In this document: piece after piece, positions 16,261 to 23,570 of the stretch
Layout: the number at the start of each line of letters is the position of its first letter
Position numbering within the stretch: the stretch's first letter is position 1
Source of the DNA: Spirochaetaceae bacterium
GTDB lineage: Bacteria > Spirochaetota > Spirochaetia > Treponematales > Breznakiellaceae
Direction of reading: 5' to 3'
Length of the DNA: 23,605 nt
Assembly: GCA_031258615.1 (NCBI GenBank)
Contig: JAIRMP010000264.1
Location: 1 to 23,605, forward strand
The notes under the pieces: generated by a model
Told to the model about the DNA's origin: nothing
What the model saw: the letters and a program-made list of their open reading frames with translations, nothing else
The model's database searches: none
Program-made: the position numbers and the translations under genes

Positions 16261-16430
16261 GGGTGAGCGAGTCGTCCTTGTGGGCGGCTTGTGAGGAGGG
16301 CGGATCACGGCAGTATTGACGAAATGCTGTCCACATTGAAGCAGTAACGGCGCGTTCGATCATAAGCCGTTTGCCGCGTTGACCTGGGGCGTTAAACTGT
16401 CCTATCATTATACGGAAAAACAGGAGAACC
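16261..16430. promoter_or_regulatory. Leader of the glycosyltransferase gene with its promoter
   Basis: TTGACC (16379-16384) and TATCAT (16403-16408), 18 bases apart, each match 5 of 6 consensus positions. Transcription would start near 16415. AGGAG (16422-16426) precedes ATG 16431. The rest of the stretch is without recognisable features. Confidence 0.5.
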
Positions 16431-18050
16431 ATGACAATGGAACTTAAAGAAATTATAGCGTTGATATTCAAACCGGATGATTCAAAAAAAACAAATTATT
16501 TCAAAGAAGAAATAAGCATAAACGGGTTTTTAAATTTTTGCCGCGCAAACATGCTGCTGATAGCGGCGATAACATTTGCCGTATTCTGCACGTATGGGAT
16601 AAAACTTTGGTTTTACAGCATAGGGATCGATACGGAACTTGTAATGGCCGGTTACGGATCAGGCGGAACGAACACGGGCGCCACGATGGGCCGCTGGGGC
16701 GGAGACATACTGGGAAAGTTTTTTGGTCTGTTTCAGATAAAAGAAATGAATCCCTGGCTTGCGTATTTTTTGGGTTTTTGCCTGTTTTGGCTGGTTGTTA
16801 TCGAATGGTGTTACTTTATAAACATATTTTCAAACAAACAGGGCGTAAACGACAGTCTGATACCTTTTGCCGTAGTATCCGCAACGATGCAGGTTTGGAT
16901 AGAAATGTTTTACTTTCCCGGCTGGAATACGCAGTTTATGCTTTTTTTATGCCCGATAATTACATACCTGCTTTACAAGGGATTCCTGGACGATGAAAAA
17001 TTAAAAGTCATAATCGGCTTTGTCATGCTTCTGCTCCTTGTTTCAACCTATCAAAGTATGCTTCTGCTTTTCTGTATTGCCATATTCATCGCGTTTATCC
17101 TGCTTCAGGAAAATTCCGATTACGATAAAAAATTGTACGGCTTCCTTTGCCTGAAACTTTTTATATGCCTTGCCGCCGCTTTATTCCTGTACTTCTTTGG
17201 CAACGGTATCGTATTAAGAATGTATAATACGCAGCAGAACGGGTACATAGACCGGATGATACGCTGGGGCAAAGACCCTGTAATGTCGAATCTTAACGCA
17301 ATAAAGAATTATTTTTTTAACCTTATGCTCGGCAGATCACGCATAACAAGTTTTAATTATTTATTGCCGGTGGTGCTGCTGTTTACCGCACAGGCGGTAT
17401 ATACGGGAACTCATAATATAAAGACAGGCAGGCGCGCGCTTTTCATTCTGGCGGCAATAGGCGTACCGCTGACTTTCTGCGTGCTCCCGGTAGCCGGCGC
17501 ATACTCGCCGCCGCTCCGTTCACAGTACGCGCTGCCGTTTGCGCTCGGTTTCATGCTCTACTACCTTGTAACGCATTACAGGAAATTCTTCTCGGTGCTC
17601 GTGTTTGCCGCCGCGATCGTAATAGCGATGTTTCAGGCGCAGATCGGTTCGCAGATGTACTATTCCGATTACATGCGTTACCAGGAGGATGTACGGCTTG
17701 CCGGAGACTTTGCCAGGCTTTTAGTACCGTTCGAAGACTCAGGCAATAACATACCGGTGGCCTTTGTCGGCAAGATACGTGCCGCCGAAAAATTCAGAAG
17801 AAACTATATAGAAGGCGAAATTGTCGGGCGCTCGTTCTGGGGTTTGCAGGGCGCATGGACTAGCTCTCCCATAGACGGCCTTAGTTTTATGCGCACGATA
17901 GGGCTCAACTACCCGTTCCCCAACGAACGGCAGCTCAACGCCGCGCTGCAAGCGGCGCAGTATATGCCGTCCTATCCGGCGGAAGGCTGCATAGCGCGCC
18001 TGGACGATGTAATCGTCTTTAAACTTTCAGACGACCTATACGGTTTGTAG
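16431..18050 (+). CDS. GtrII-type membrane glucosyltransferase-domain protein
   Basis: This 539-aa polytopic membrane protein has about ten to twelve membrane helices from residue ~40 to ~410 and a soluble C-terminal domain of about 120 residues. The segment GSGGTNTGATMGRWGGDILG, with the GRWG motif after the first helix, and the overall layout resemble the Glucos_trans_II family. Those proteins transfer glucose from a lipid carrier to surface polysaccharide (O-antigen modification). ATG 16431 follows AGGAG; ATG 16437 (MELKEI) is an equally good start. The gene is more A+T-rich than its neighbours at its 5' end and is bracketed by two copies of a long direct repeat, which suggests acquisition as a cassette. 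No flippase or glycosyl-carrier gene accompanies it. Confidence 0.78.
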   Translation: MTMELKEIIALIFKPDDSKKTNYFKEEISINGFLNFCRANMLLIAAITFAVFCTYGIKLWFYSIGIDTELVMAGYGSGGTNTGATMGRWGGDILGKFFGLFQIKEMNPWLAYFLGFCLFWLVVIEWCYFINIFSNKQGVNDSLIPFAVVSATMQVWIEMFYFPGWNTQFMLFLCPIITYLLYKGFLDDEKLKVIIGFVMLLLLVSTYQSMLLLFCIAIFIAFILLQENSDYDKKLYGFLCLKLFICLAAALFLYFFGNGIVLRMYNTQQNGYIDRMIRWGKDPVMSNLNAIKNYFFNLMLGRSRITSFNYLLPVVLLFTAQAVYTGTHNIKTGRRALFILAAIGVPLTFCVLPVAGAYSPPLRSQYALPFALGFMLYYLVTHYRKFFSVLVFAAAIVIAMFQAQIGSQMYYSDYMRYQEDVRLAGDFARLLVPFEDSGNNIPVAFVGKIRAAEKFRRNYIEGEIVGRSFWGLQGAWTSSPIDGLSFMRTIGLNYPFPNERQLNAALQAAQYMPSYPAEGCIARLDDVIVFKLSDDLYGL

Positions 18051-18068
18051 TCCCCGCCGGCAGGCAGG

Positions 18069-18400
18069 CCAGCCTGCACCGAACGTACGCCAATGGCTTA
18101 GGAGTCGTCCTTGCGAATCGCTGAGCGTGAAAGATAACGGGTTATTAAGAAGGGGGGCACAATTTCCCCACCGTTTTCGCAAATCGCCGCCGAATCGCCA
18201 CGCCCCCCTACGGCCGCACTTCGTTGCGGCCTACCCCCAATCAGGGACATCACCGACCCGCGTGTGGGTTGTGCCGCCGGCACAACCGCACAGCGGCAAG
18301 CCGTAGGCTTGCCACGTCATTGCGAGGCGCGAAGCGCCGAAGCAATCCAGTGGGAAAATCATTTGACTGGATTGCCACCGCCTGCGGCGCTCGCAATGAC
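18069..18400. repeat. Long direct repeat, copy B, ending in a four-way-junction element
   Basis: This is the second copy of the repeat at 15926-16260, in the same orientation. It ends with the same outer stem, GTCATTGCGA (18316-18325) with TCGCAATGAC (18391-18400). Arm 1 differs only in its loop (GGCGC-GAA-GCGCC, 18326-18338). Arm 2 is GCAATCCAGT / ACTGGATTGC (18342-18351 with 18366-18375). Arm 3 is a different sequence (CGCC-TGC-GGCG, 18379-18389). The two copies flank 1.8 kb that carries only the glycosyltransferase gene. Confidence 0.85.
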
Positions 18401-18456
18401 AGCGGCTTGCCGCCTGCCGCCCCATCTCGTGAACAACGGGTGGTCACTGCCATTCC

Positions 18457-18485
18457 TTGCCAATCACCCGATTCCGGCGTATGCT
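18457..18485 (+). promoter_or_regulatory. Promoter of toxin-antitoxin pair 1, leaderless arrangement
   Basis: TTGCCA (18457-18462), 17 bases, TATGCT (18480-18485). The -10 ends six bases before ATG 18492, so transcription would start on or next to the start codon. No Shine-Dalgarno sequence is present. The layout is the same in pair 2. Confidence 0.55.
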
Positions 18486-18491
18486 AAAGCC

Positions 18492-18881
18492 ATGACCATC
18501 GGACAAACCGTTGAAATACCGGAAAACCACCGGCTCGTTCTTGACGTTCCCCGGGAAATACCCCCGGGCACGACCATTCTCACCTTTACGCCGGCTCCCG
18601 CGGGACCGCCGGAAGACGGGCCGCCTGCTGAAGACGAGTTCGACCGTATCTGCGACTTTGCCAGGACCCTGCCCCGGCCCGAAGGCGTGTACCGCTGCGA
18701 GGAAATCCTCGATGCGGCCGCGGCGGCGGCCGATGCCGGCACAGCGCGGGAGTACCGGCTCATGGCGGCGAAAATCCGTGGCCGCCTGTCGCGCCCCGAA
18801 CTGTGGCCCGAATCGGTGAGGACAGTCCGCGCCATGCGGGACGAGTGGGACGACCCCTGGAAGCAATCCCCCAATGGGTAA
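18492..18881 (+). CDS. Putative antitoxin of pair 1
   Basis: This 129-aa protein precedes a PIN-domain toxin and overlaps it by 8 bases, the usual antitoxin-toxin arrangement. The N-terminus MTIGQTVEIPENHRLVLDVP is nearly shared with the antitoxin at 19361 (MTIEQTVEIPANYRLVLDVP) and looks like a small beta-rich DNA-binding unit; the exact antitoxin family is not identified. After a Pro-rich linker (TPAPAGPPEDGPPAEDE) this protein has about 80 extra residues, largely helical, ending WDDPWKQSPNG; the paralogue has a different, shorter tail. The longer reading frame back to 18264 runs through repeat B and is not likely to be translated. ATG 18492 has no ribosome site. Confidence 0.72.
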   Translation: MTIGQTVEIPENHRLVLDVPREIPPGTTILTFTPAPAGPPEDGPPAEDEFDRICDFARTLPRPEGVYRCEEILDAAAAAADAGTAREYRLMAAKIRGRLSRPELWPESVRTVRAMRDEWDDPWKQSPNG

Positions 18882-19269
18882 ACCGCTTTTTGTCCTTGAC
18901 TCATCGGCAATCATCGGACATCTTAACCGGGAGATGGACGTGGACGCCTGTATCGGTCCCGATGCCGTCCGTTGTACCAGCGTGGTGGGCTTTATGGAAA
19001 CCCTTGCCAAGCCGGGCATTACGGCCGCCCAGGAAGCGGAAGCGCGGCGCTTCCTTTCCGGCGGAGAAGTCATTGATCTGACTCCCGCCATCCGGGACGA
19101 AGCGATCATAATTCGCCGTCCCTGCAAATTAAAGCTCCCCGACGCGATTATTGCCGCTACCGCAGTCATATTAAACGCCTCCCTCCTTTCCAACGATGAT
19201 CATTTCCACACCCTTATCTGGCCCGGACTTTCTGTCCGCAGGGCAAATACAATGAGCAATGCGAAGTGA
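18874..19269 (+). CDS. vapC: PIN-domain ribonuclease toxin (VapC-like), pair 1
   Basis: VapC toxins cut RNA, often tRNA, with a cluster of acidic residues that binds magnesium. The 131-aa protein has the expected ones: Asp9 in FVLDSSAIIG, Glu42 in VGFMETL, Asp90 in KLKLPDAIIAATA and Asp108/Asp109 in LLSNDDHF. Length and secondary-structure order are normal for the family, and all key residues are intact, so the protein is probably active when freed from the antitoxin. The start ATG 18874 overlaps the antitoxin stop (ATGGGTAA). Confidence 0.85.
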   Translation: MGKPLFVLDSSAIIGHLNREMDVDACIGPDAVRCTSVVGFMETLAKPGITAAQEAEARRFLSGGEVIDLTPAIRDEAIIIRRPCKLKLPDAIIAATAVILNASLLSNDDHFHTLIWPGLSVRRANTMSNAK

Positions 19270-19325
19270 GGAGAACGCAAAGCCCTCAAACCTCAATCTT
19301 CCATTGCTCCCTGTTCACCGCGCCA

Positions 19326-19354
19326 TTGATCATTGTTGCGTTTCGCGCTATATT
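19326..19354 (+). promoter_or_regulatory. Promoter of toxin-antitoxin pair 2, leaderless arrangement
   Basis: TTGATC (19326-19331), 17 bases, TATATT (19349-19354), then six bases to ATG 19361. There is no Shine-Dalgarno sequence. Spacing from -10 to ATG equals that of pair 1. Confidence 0.55.
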
Positions 19355-19360
19355 CTACCT

Positions 19361-19606
19361 ATGACCATTGAACAAACCGTCGAAATACCGGCAAACTACC
19401 GGCTCGTCCTTGACGTTCCCCGGAAAATCCCCATCGGCAGGGCCATTCTCACCTTTACCCCGGCTCCTGCGCCGGTACAAAGAAAAATCGACCCGGTAAA
19501 AGCGGAAGAAGCCCGGAAACGTCTCTGCGGTATGGGTAAGACCGACGGCCACGAGCTTGACCGGTTTATGGCGGAAAAGGCGGCGGAAAAGGGCTTTGAG
19601 GCGTGA
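19361..19606 (+). CDS. Putative antitoxin of pair 2
   Basis: This 81-aa paralogue of the antitoxin at 18492 shares about the first 35 residues (TVEIPANYRLVLDVPRKIP, then AILTFTPAPA), followed by a short charged tail (KAEEARKRLCGMGKTDGHEL) that likely binds the toxin. Its last bases overlap the toxin start by 4 (GTGA). Since the toxin gene is broken downstream, this antitoxin may persist alone or cross-act with pair 1. Confidence 0.72.
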   Translation: MTIEQTVEIPANYRLVLDVPRKIPIGRAILTFTPAPAPVQRKIDPVKAEEARKRLCGMGKTDGHELDRFMAEKAAEKGFEA

Positions 19607-20174
19607 GTTATCTCCTGGATGCCTGCGCCCTGCTTGCCTTTATCAACAAGGAAACCGGGTGGACCATTGTTGACGGACTTTTGAAACAGGCCGCCGCGGG
19701 GGATGCCGTCCTTTTTATGAACGCCATAAACTTTTATGAAACCGTAACTATTCAGTCGCCTTTACCTTTTTGCATATTCATTCAAAAATGAGTGGATATT
19801 ATGAGTATTTATGCAATACATAGGCAATTTTTGTATATTTATGCAAATATTATGACCCGACTGACTAGATACATGAAACCTACTACAAAAAGCTGCAACA
19901 AGAGGGCCAACAAGTTGCCGACGCGATTCGTGATACGGCGGCGGATTTGGCAATCAGCGTCCTTGACGTATTTCCCGCCGCCGGTGTAATGGAGGAATCC
20001 GCTCGGCTTAAGGCTTCCTACAGAATTTCTCTTGCCGATTCCATCGCCGTGGGCACTGCTTCCGTGCTGGGTTTCACCCTGGTTACCGCCGACCATCATG
20101 AGCTTGACCGTGTTGAACAAAACGAAACTATCTCCTTTCATTGGATACGCCCCCCTTTATCAATGAGCAGTTAG
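19603..20174 (+). pseudogene. vapC: PIN-domain toxin gene (VapC-like), pair 2, split by a MITE
   Basis: The 5' part from GTG 19603 encodes MSYLLDACALLAFINKETGW through NFYET, then the frame enters foreign sequence and stops at 19791. The 3' part, in another frame from 19881 to TAG 20174, encodes YYKKLQQEGQQ through ISLADSIAVGTASVLGF and VTADHHELD. Removing 137 bases (the 129-bp insert plus one 8-bp duplication) joins the halves into one frame of 144 aa. The acidic residues then fall at Asp6, Glu46, Asp100 and Asp118, as expected for PIN. The insertion follows codon 47. The present gene cannot make a full toxin. Confidence 0.9.
19744..19872. mobile_element. 129-bp MITE inserted in a vapC gene
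   Basis: The insert is bracketed by the 8-base direct repeat ATGAAACC (19736-19743 and 19873-19880). Its ends are imperfect inverted repeats: GTAACTATTCAGTCG on the left against GTATCTAGTCAGTCG from the right, 13 of 15 identical. It is A+T-rich, has no coding capacity, and holds further inverted (TTTGCATA / TATGCAAA) and direct (TATTTATGCAA twice) repeats. GTAA-type ends and 8-base target duplications are typical of the IS66 family, so mobilisation by an IS66-like transposase is a reasonable guess. Confidence 0.88.
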
Positions 20175-20346
20175 CAATGAGGAAAATCGAAGTTATCCTC
20201 CCCCTTCACTATTCACTCTATCATGCCGTTGTGTGGGGGGGCAGCGCCGAAGCAATCCGGACTGGAAATCATTTGCCTCTTCACTCCGAATTATTTATTT
20301 AACGAATACGCTTGACGAAAAAGTTGGAGAGCGGTAAAGTATCGAA
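20175..20346. promoter_or_regulatory. Intergenic region with a repeat fragment and a promoter
   Basis: GCGCCGAAGCAATCC followed by ACTGGAAATCATTTG (about 20244-20275) is a decayed, partial copy of the middle arm of the junction repeats at 16172 and 18316. TTGACG (20312-20317), 17 bases, TAAAGT (20335-20340) is a moderate promoter for the lipoprotein gene downstream. Confidence 0.5.
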
Positions 20347-20412
20347 TTGGAAGTTGTTCAATCATGGCAACGAATTTTGGGCTGCGTAAAAAAATTATGC
20401 CTGGAGGTTTTT

Positions 20413-22833
20413 ATGAAAAGGCAAAGAATGAATGTAAAGACGGTGGCGGTGGTAATTTGCGGGTGCGTACTGGCGGCGCAGGGGTGCGAGAATGAGATGC
20501 GCGATGTGGCCCGGCCAATTGAGGTTCTGGTGGAGAGCGGCATAGAGATAACGACGGCGCGGCAGCTTGCGGATATAGGGATTGCGGAGGAGTATCCGGC
20601 GGACGGCGAGTATTATCTGTCTGGGGACATTGATCTGTCGCCGCTGTGGGATGTGGAGAAGGGCGGCGAGGCTGGTTATGTATGGCGTGGGATTGGCAGC
20701 ACGTGCAGGGAATGTGGCGCGCCGCTTCTTTCCGCTGACAAGATAAACCACACCCTGCCGCTGCGGTGCGAGAACCGTGACTGCGTTCTATATTTGCAGT
20801 CCCAGCAGCCTTTTTCCGGGATGTTGCATGGCAACGGGAACACGATCAAGGGCCTCAAGCTGCCGGCAGCGTCGGCAGGCGGTACCGGCTATGAGGAGGC
20901 GCTGTATTTCGGGCTGTTTGGGTTCATAAACACGGCGTATATACATGATTTGACGGTGGAGGTGGCAAATAATAAAGATGAGCGGGCCGCCTATTCCAGC
21001 CCCACCGCCGCGACTGTTAATGCGAAGCCAAGTTTCGGGGTACTGGCGGGGGTGGCCCGTGGTTCCCGCATAGAAAATGTCAGTATTATACCCGCTGCTA
21101 CTACAGGCGCGGGGCTCTATGTTTCAGGGCCTGTCTCAGCCACGACTTCGGCAGCCTATATAGGCGGCGTGATCGGGCAGGGGTTCAATACTTTGCTTGC
21201 CAACGTTTCCTCCGAGTCGGTGCTGGATGTAACAGGCGTGGGAATTGAGTATACCGGCGGGATAGCTGGCTCAATGACGGGCACGATAAGCGGCGCGAAG
21301 GTGCTTGGGAATATCAACGTATATAAAGATGGAGATAAGAAAGGTTCAAATGTCGCTGGTATATGCGCGGAGACGGTCACAACCCCCTCTGTTGTCATAC
21401 AGGGCTGCAAGGTAAAGATGGAATCCCTTACCGCTACAAGCAATGGGGGCTCCATTTCGGGAATTGGAACCGGGAATATTACTGACTGTTCTGTTGACAT
21501 CGACCTCATCAAAGGGGTGATCAATTACACAAGCGGCGCAGCAGGCGGCTTTACGGTGGGCGGCATTTCAGCAAAACCCACCTCAGACATAGAACGGTGC
21601 GACGTTAGTTTTGCTACACTTGAAGTTTCAACAGCTACAGATAAAACCGCATACGGCACGACTTATATAGGCGGCATTTTTGGTATTTCGGGTAATACAG
21701 CAATGAACTGCGTTGTTAAATACAAGGGGGGGGGGGGGGTAAAGATATGCCTTCCTAATGCAACTTCTGCCAGTGTCTATGTGGGCGGTATTGCCGGGAA
21801 TATCACCGGGTCTACCTCAATAATATCGCAGACCGTCATACAGGGCGAATCCCTCATAAAAGTTGCAACCGGGGCATCATCAACAATAAATATATATGTG
21901 GGCGGACTTGTGGGAACAGGCCCGTCATCGGGAACAGGCCCGGTGGTATCAAACAGCAAGGTAGACAGGCAGACGATAACAGTAAACCATACGGGAACAA
22001 CGGGGGGAGTCTATGTGGGCGGGCTCGTGGGGAGCGGCCACGTATCGAACAGCGGCGTAACAGACCAGGCCATAACCGTAACAACCGCGACAACGGGGGT
22101 TGTCCGTGCGGGCGGGCTAACGGGGAACGGCACAGCCAGACAGAGCTTTACCGGCACAAATGCAAAACACGCCACACTGACGGTAACAAAAACAGACGCC
22201 ACTTCTACATCCTCCGCCAACTATGCTTATGTGGGCGGAATAAGCGGGCAGACCGCGCCGACAAGTGCGTTTCAGTTTGAAAATAACTATGCGTTCTGCG
22301 ATGTAACGCTGGTATCGGCGGGGATTATCAACGGTACATCAGGGTACCAGGCGGCAGGCGGACTGGTCGGATACTTTTCTGGAAACACCACCAGCACCTT
22401 CGTCAGGTACAGCTTCGCCGCGGGCAGGGTTACCGTTACGAACAATTATTCAACCGGAGGGGGCGCTGTCTATGCTGGCGGCATCGCGGGCTACAAGAAT
22501 AATGGCACTAATGCCGCAAATATAAAAATCTCCGCCTGCGCCGCTCTGAACAGCGCGATTACGATAGACGGCAGTAATTCCAGCGCGACCAAGAACTGGC
22601 GGCGTATAGCGACTATCGGCGACAAAAGCACCCAGCTTGAAAAAAACATAGCCAAAGTTGGCGGTACCAAGCCGGAAGGCGTAACTTTGGACGAGGGATT
22701 GGCAGCTAAGGACGGCCTTGCGGTAGAGAGTATTACCGAGGACACGTTCTTTGGAACGGAGGATGGGCAGCTTGGCTGGAGCCGGGATGTCTGGGCATGG
22801 GACGCGGAAAGCAAGTACCCGGTGTTGAAATAG
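20413..22833 (+). CDS. Large GLUG-repeat surface lipoprotein with poly-G tract
   Basis: From ATG 20413 (GGAGG ribosome site at 20403-20407) the protein is 806 aa. The open frame goes back to 20347, but that start lacks a ribosome site. Residues 1-25 form a lipoprotein signal ending VLAAQGC, so it is probably lipid-anchored at Cys25. The body has the GLUG/beta-helix layout: an ADGEYYLSGDIDL opening, PFSGMLHGNGNTIKGL, then about eleven repeats around Y-x-G-G-I/L-x-G, and a closing WSRDVWAWD...YPVL. A CX2C-X17-CX4C zinc-ribbon-like unit (Cys98, 101, 119, 124) interrupts the opening motif. A run of 14 G residues (21726-21739) encodes Gly-Gly-Gly-Gly and could slip. Ser/Thr/Val/Gly-rich composition fits a surface adhesin-like or glycan-contacting role, which is inferred. 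Confidence 0.85.
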   Translation: MKRQRMNVKTVAVVICGCVLAAQGCENEMRDVARPIEVLVESGIEITTARQLADIGIAEEYPADGEYYLSGDIDLSPLWDVEKGGEAGYVWRGIGSTCRECGAPLLSADKINHTLPLRCENRDCVLYLQSQQPFSGMLHGNGNTIKGLKLPAASAGGTGYEEALYFGLFGFINTAYIHDLTVEVANNKDERAAYSSPTAATVNAKPSFGVLAGVARGSRIENVSIIPAATTGAGLYVSGPVSATTSAAYIGGVIGQGFNTLLANVSSESVLDVTGVGIEYTGGIAGSMTGTISGAKVLGNINVYKDGDKKGSNVAGICAETVTTPSVVIQGCKVKMESLTATSNGGSISGIGTGNITDCSVDIDLIKGVINYTSGAAGGFTVGGISAKPTSDIERCDVSFATLEVSTATDKTAYGTTYIGGIFGISGNTAMNCVVKYKGGGGVKICLPNATSASVYVGGIAGNITGSTSIISQTVIQGESLIKVATGASSTINIYVGGLVGTGPSSGTGPVVSNSKVDRQTITVNHTGTTGGVYVGGLVGSGHVSNSGVTDQAITVTTATTGVVRAGGLTGNGTARQSFTGTNAKHATLTVTKTDATSTSSANYAYVGGISGQTAPTSAFQFENNYAFCDVTLVSAGIINGTSGYQAAGGLVGYFSGNTTSTFVRYSFAAGRVTVTNNYSTGGGAVYAGGIAGYKNNGTNAANIKISACAALNSAITIDGSNSSATKNWRRIATIGDKSTQLEKNIAKVGGTKPEGVTLDEGLAAKDGLAVESITEDTFFGTEDGQLGWSRDVWAWDAESKYPVLK
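21726..21739 (+). repeat. Homopolymeric tract of 14 G residues within the coding region
   Basis: Fourteen consecutive G residues lie at about codon 438 of the lipoprotein gene. At this length the frame is open. Gain or loss of one base would cause premature termination. Poly-G tracts are known to drive phase variation in treponemes. Confidence 0.85.
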
Positions 22834-22889
22834 GCTATTTGGAGACCGCGGCTTCCGGCATGACCCGGCGGGAGAACACGGCCTTCACC

Positions 22890-22921
22890 ATGACAGCGCT
22901 AAAAACTTATAGCGCTGTCAT
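22890..22921. other. Perfect 12-bp hairpin between the two lipoprotein genes
   Basis: ATGACAGCGCTA (22890-22901) and TAGCGCTGTCAT (22910-22921) flank an 8-base loop. No T-run follows, so it is not a classical terminator. It ends just before the AGGAG ribosome site of the next gene and could be an operator, an RNA processing site or a terminator of the upstream gene. Confidence 0.6.
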
Positions 22922-22942
22922 ATTCATATAGGAGAAATAAAA

Positions 22943-23491
22943 ATGAAGAAAAGTTTTATAGCCGCGACATTGATCGCGGCATTTGTGTTCGCCTCGTGCG
23001 AACAGTCGGTTTTGACGGGAGCGCTTCCCTACGGGAACGCCGCCGTCAATGAGTCACTTAGCGCGTCCAATATTGCGCCGCAGGTTGTACAGCCCACCGC
23101 GTGGGTTCCGTTTACCCCGCTGCCGTTCACTTCCGTCTCCGGCATTACGTCTGTGGCAAGGCTTGCCACAGACGGCACATACCTGGTGGCGGCGGGATAC
23201 GACAGGGACAACAGCATCCCGTACGCATCGCGCTACGACACGGTAAGCGGCGTATGGACAACGCCTGTTTCTCTTTCATCATTCTTCACGGTCAATCCGG
23301 GGGCGGCCCACTATCTGTACAACTTCTTCCTCGTAACGGGCGGCACCACCTCGACTGACGGCGCTTATTCCGCTGACGGCGCAAACTGGCAGCCGGCAAA
23401 GATCGGCTTTGGCACCAAGGCCGGTGTGTACGGCCCGGCGGAACAGCTCTATGTCGTGGCCGGGCAGAACGGGCAGGCGGCATACACCTAA
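22943..23491 (+). CDS. Small lipoprotein with propeller-like repeats, probably truncated
   Basis: This 182-aa protein starts at ATG 22943 with AGGAG upstream. Its signal ends FVFASC, giving a lipid anchor at Cys19. The rest has repeats such as ARLATDGTYLVAAGYD, SRYDTVSGVWTTP and FLVTGGTTSTDGAYSADGANW, reminiscent of kelch/BNR-type beta-propeller blades. Only about three blades are present, and the frame stops abruptly at GQAAYT, in the middle of what looks like another blade (expected Tyr-Ser-x-Asp-Gly-x-x-Trp). The C-terminus may have been lost by a rearrangement or insertion after 23485. The function is unknown. Confidence 0.75.
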   Translation: MKKSFIAATLIAAFVFASCEQSVLTGALPYGNAAVNESLSASNIAPQVVQPTAWVPFTPLPFTSVSGITSVARLATDGTYLVAAGYDRDNSIPYASRYDTVSGVWTTPVSLSSFFTVNPGAAHYLYNFFLVTGGTTSTDGAYSADGANWQPAKIGFGTKAGVYGPAEQLYVVAGQNGQAAYT

Positions 23492-23570
23492 ACTTGACCC
23501 ACAAATATCTTGCATCGTTGGTATATTTCATGCGACACTCTGCTAAAAGCCAAAAACTTTGGGAGGAATT

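Noticed and set aside
16088..16471. 127-codon minus-strand frame beside the glycosyltransferase gene
   Set aside because: Most of it lies in repeat A, and the remainder is antisense to the leader and start of a real gene.
15729..18400. CRISPR array in the repeat-rich segment
   Set aside because: The repeats are long, few and irregularly spaced, without uniform spacers or cas genes.
18264..18491. Upstream extension of antitoxin 1
   Set aside because: It would be encoded by repeat B sequence; the paralogous antitoxin starts at the equivalent of ATG 18492.
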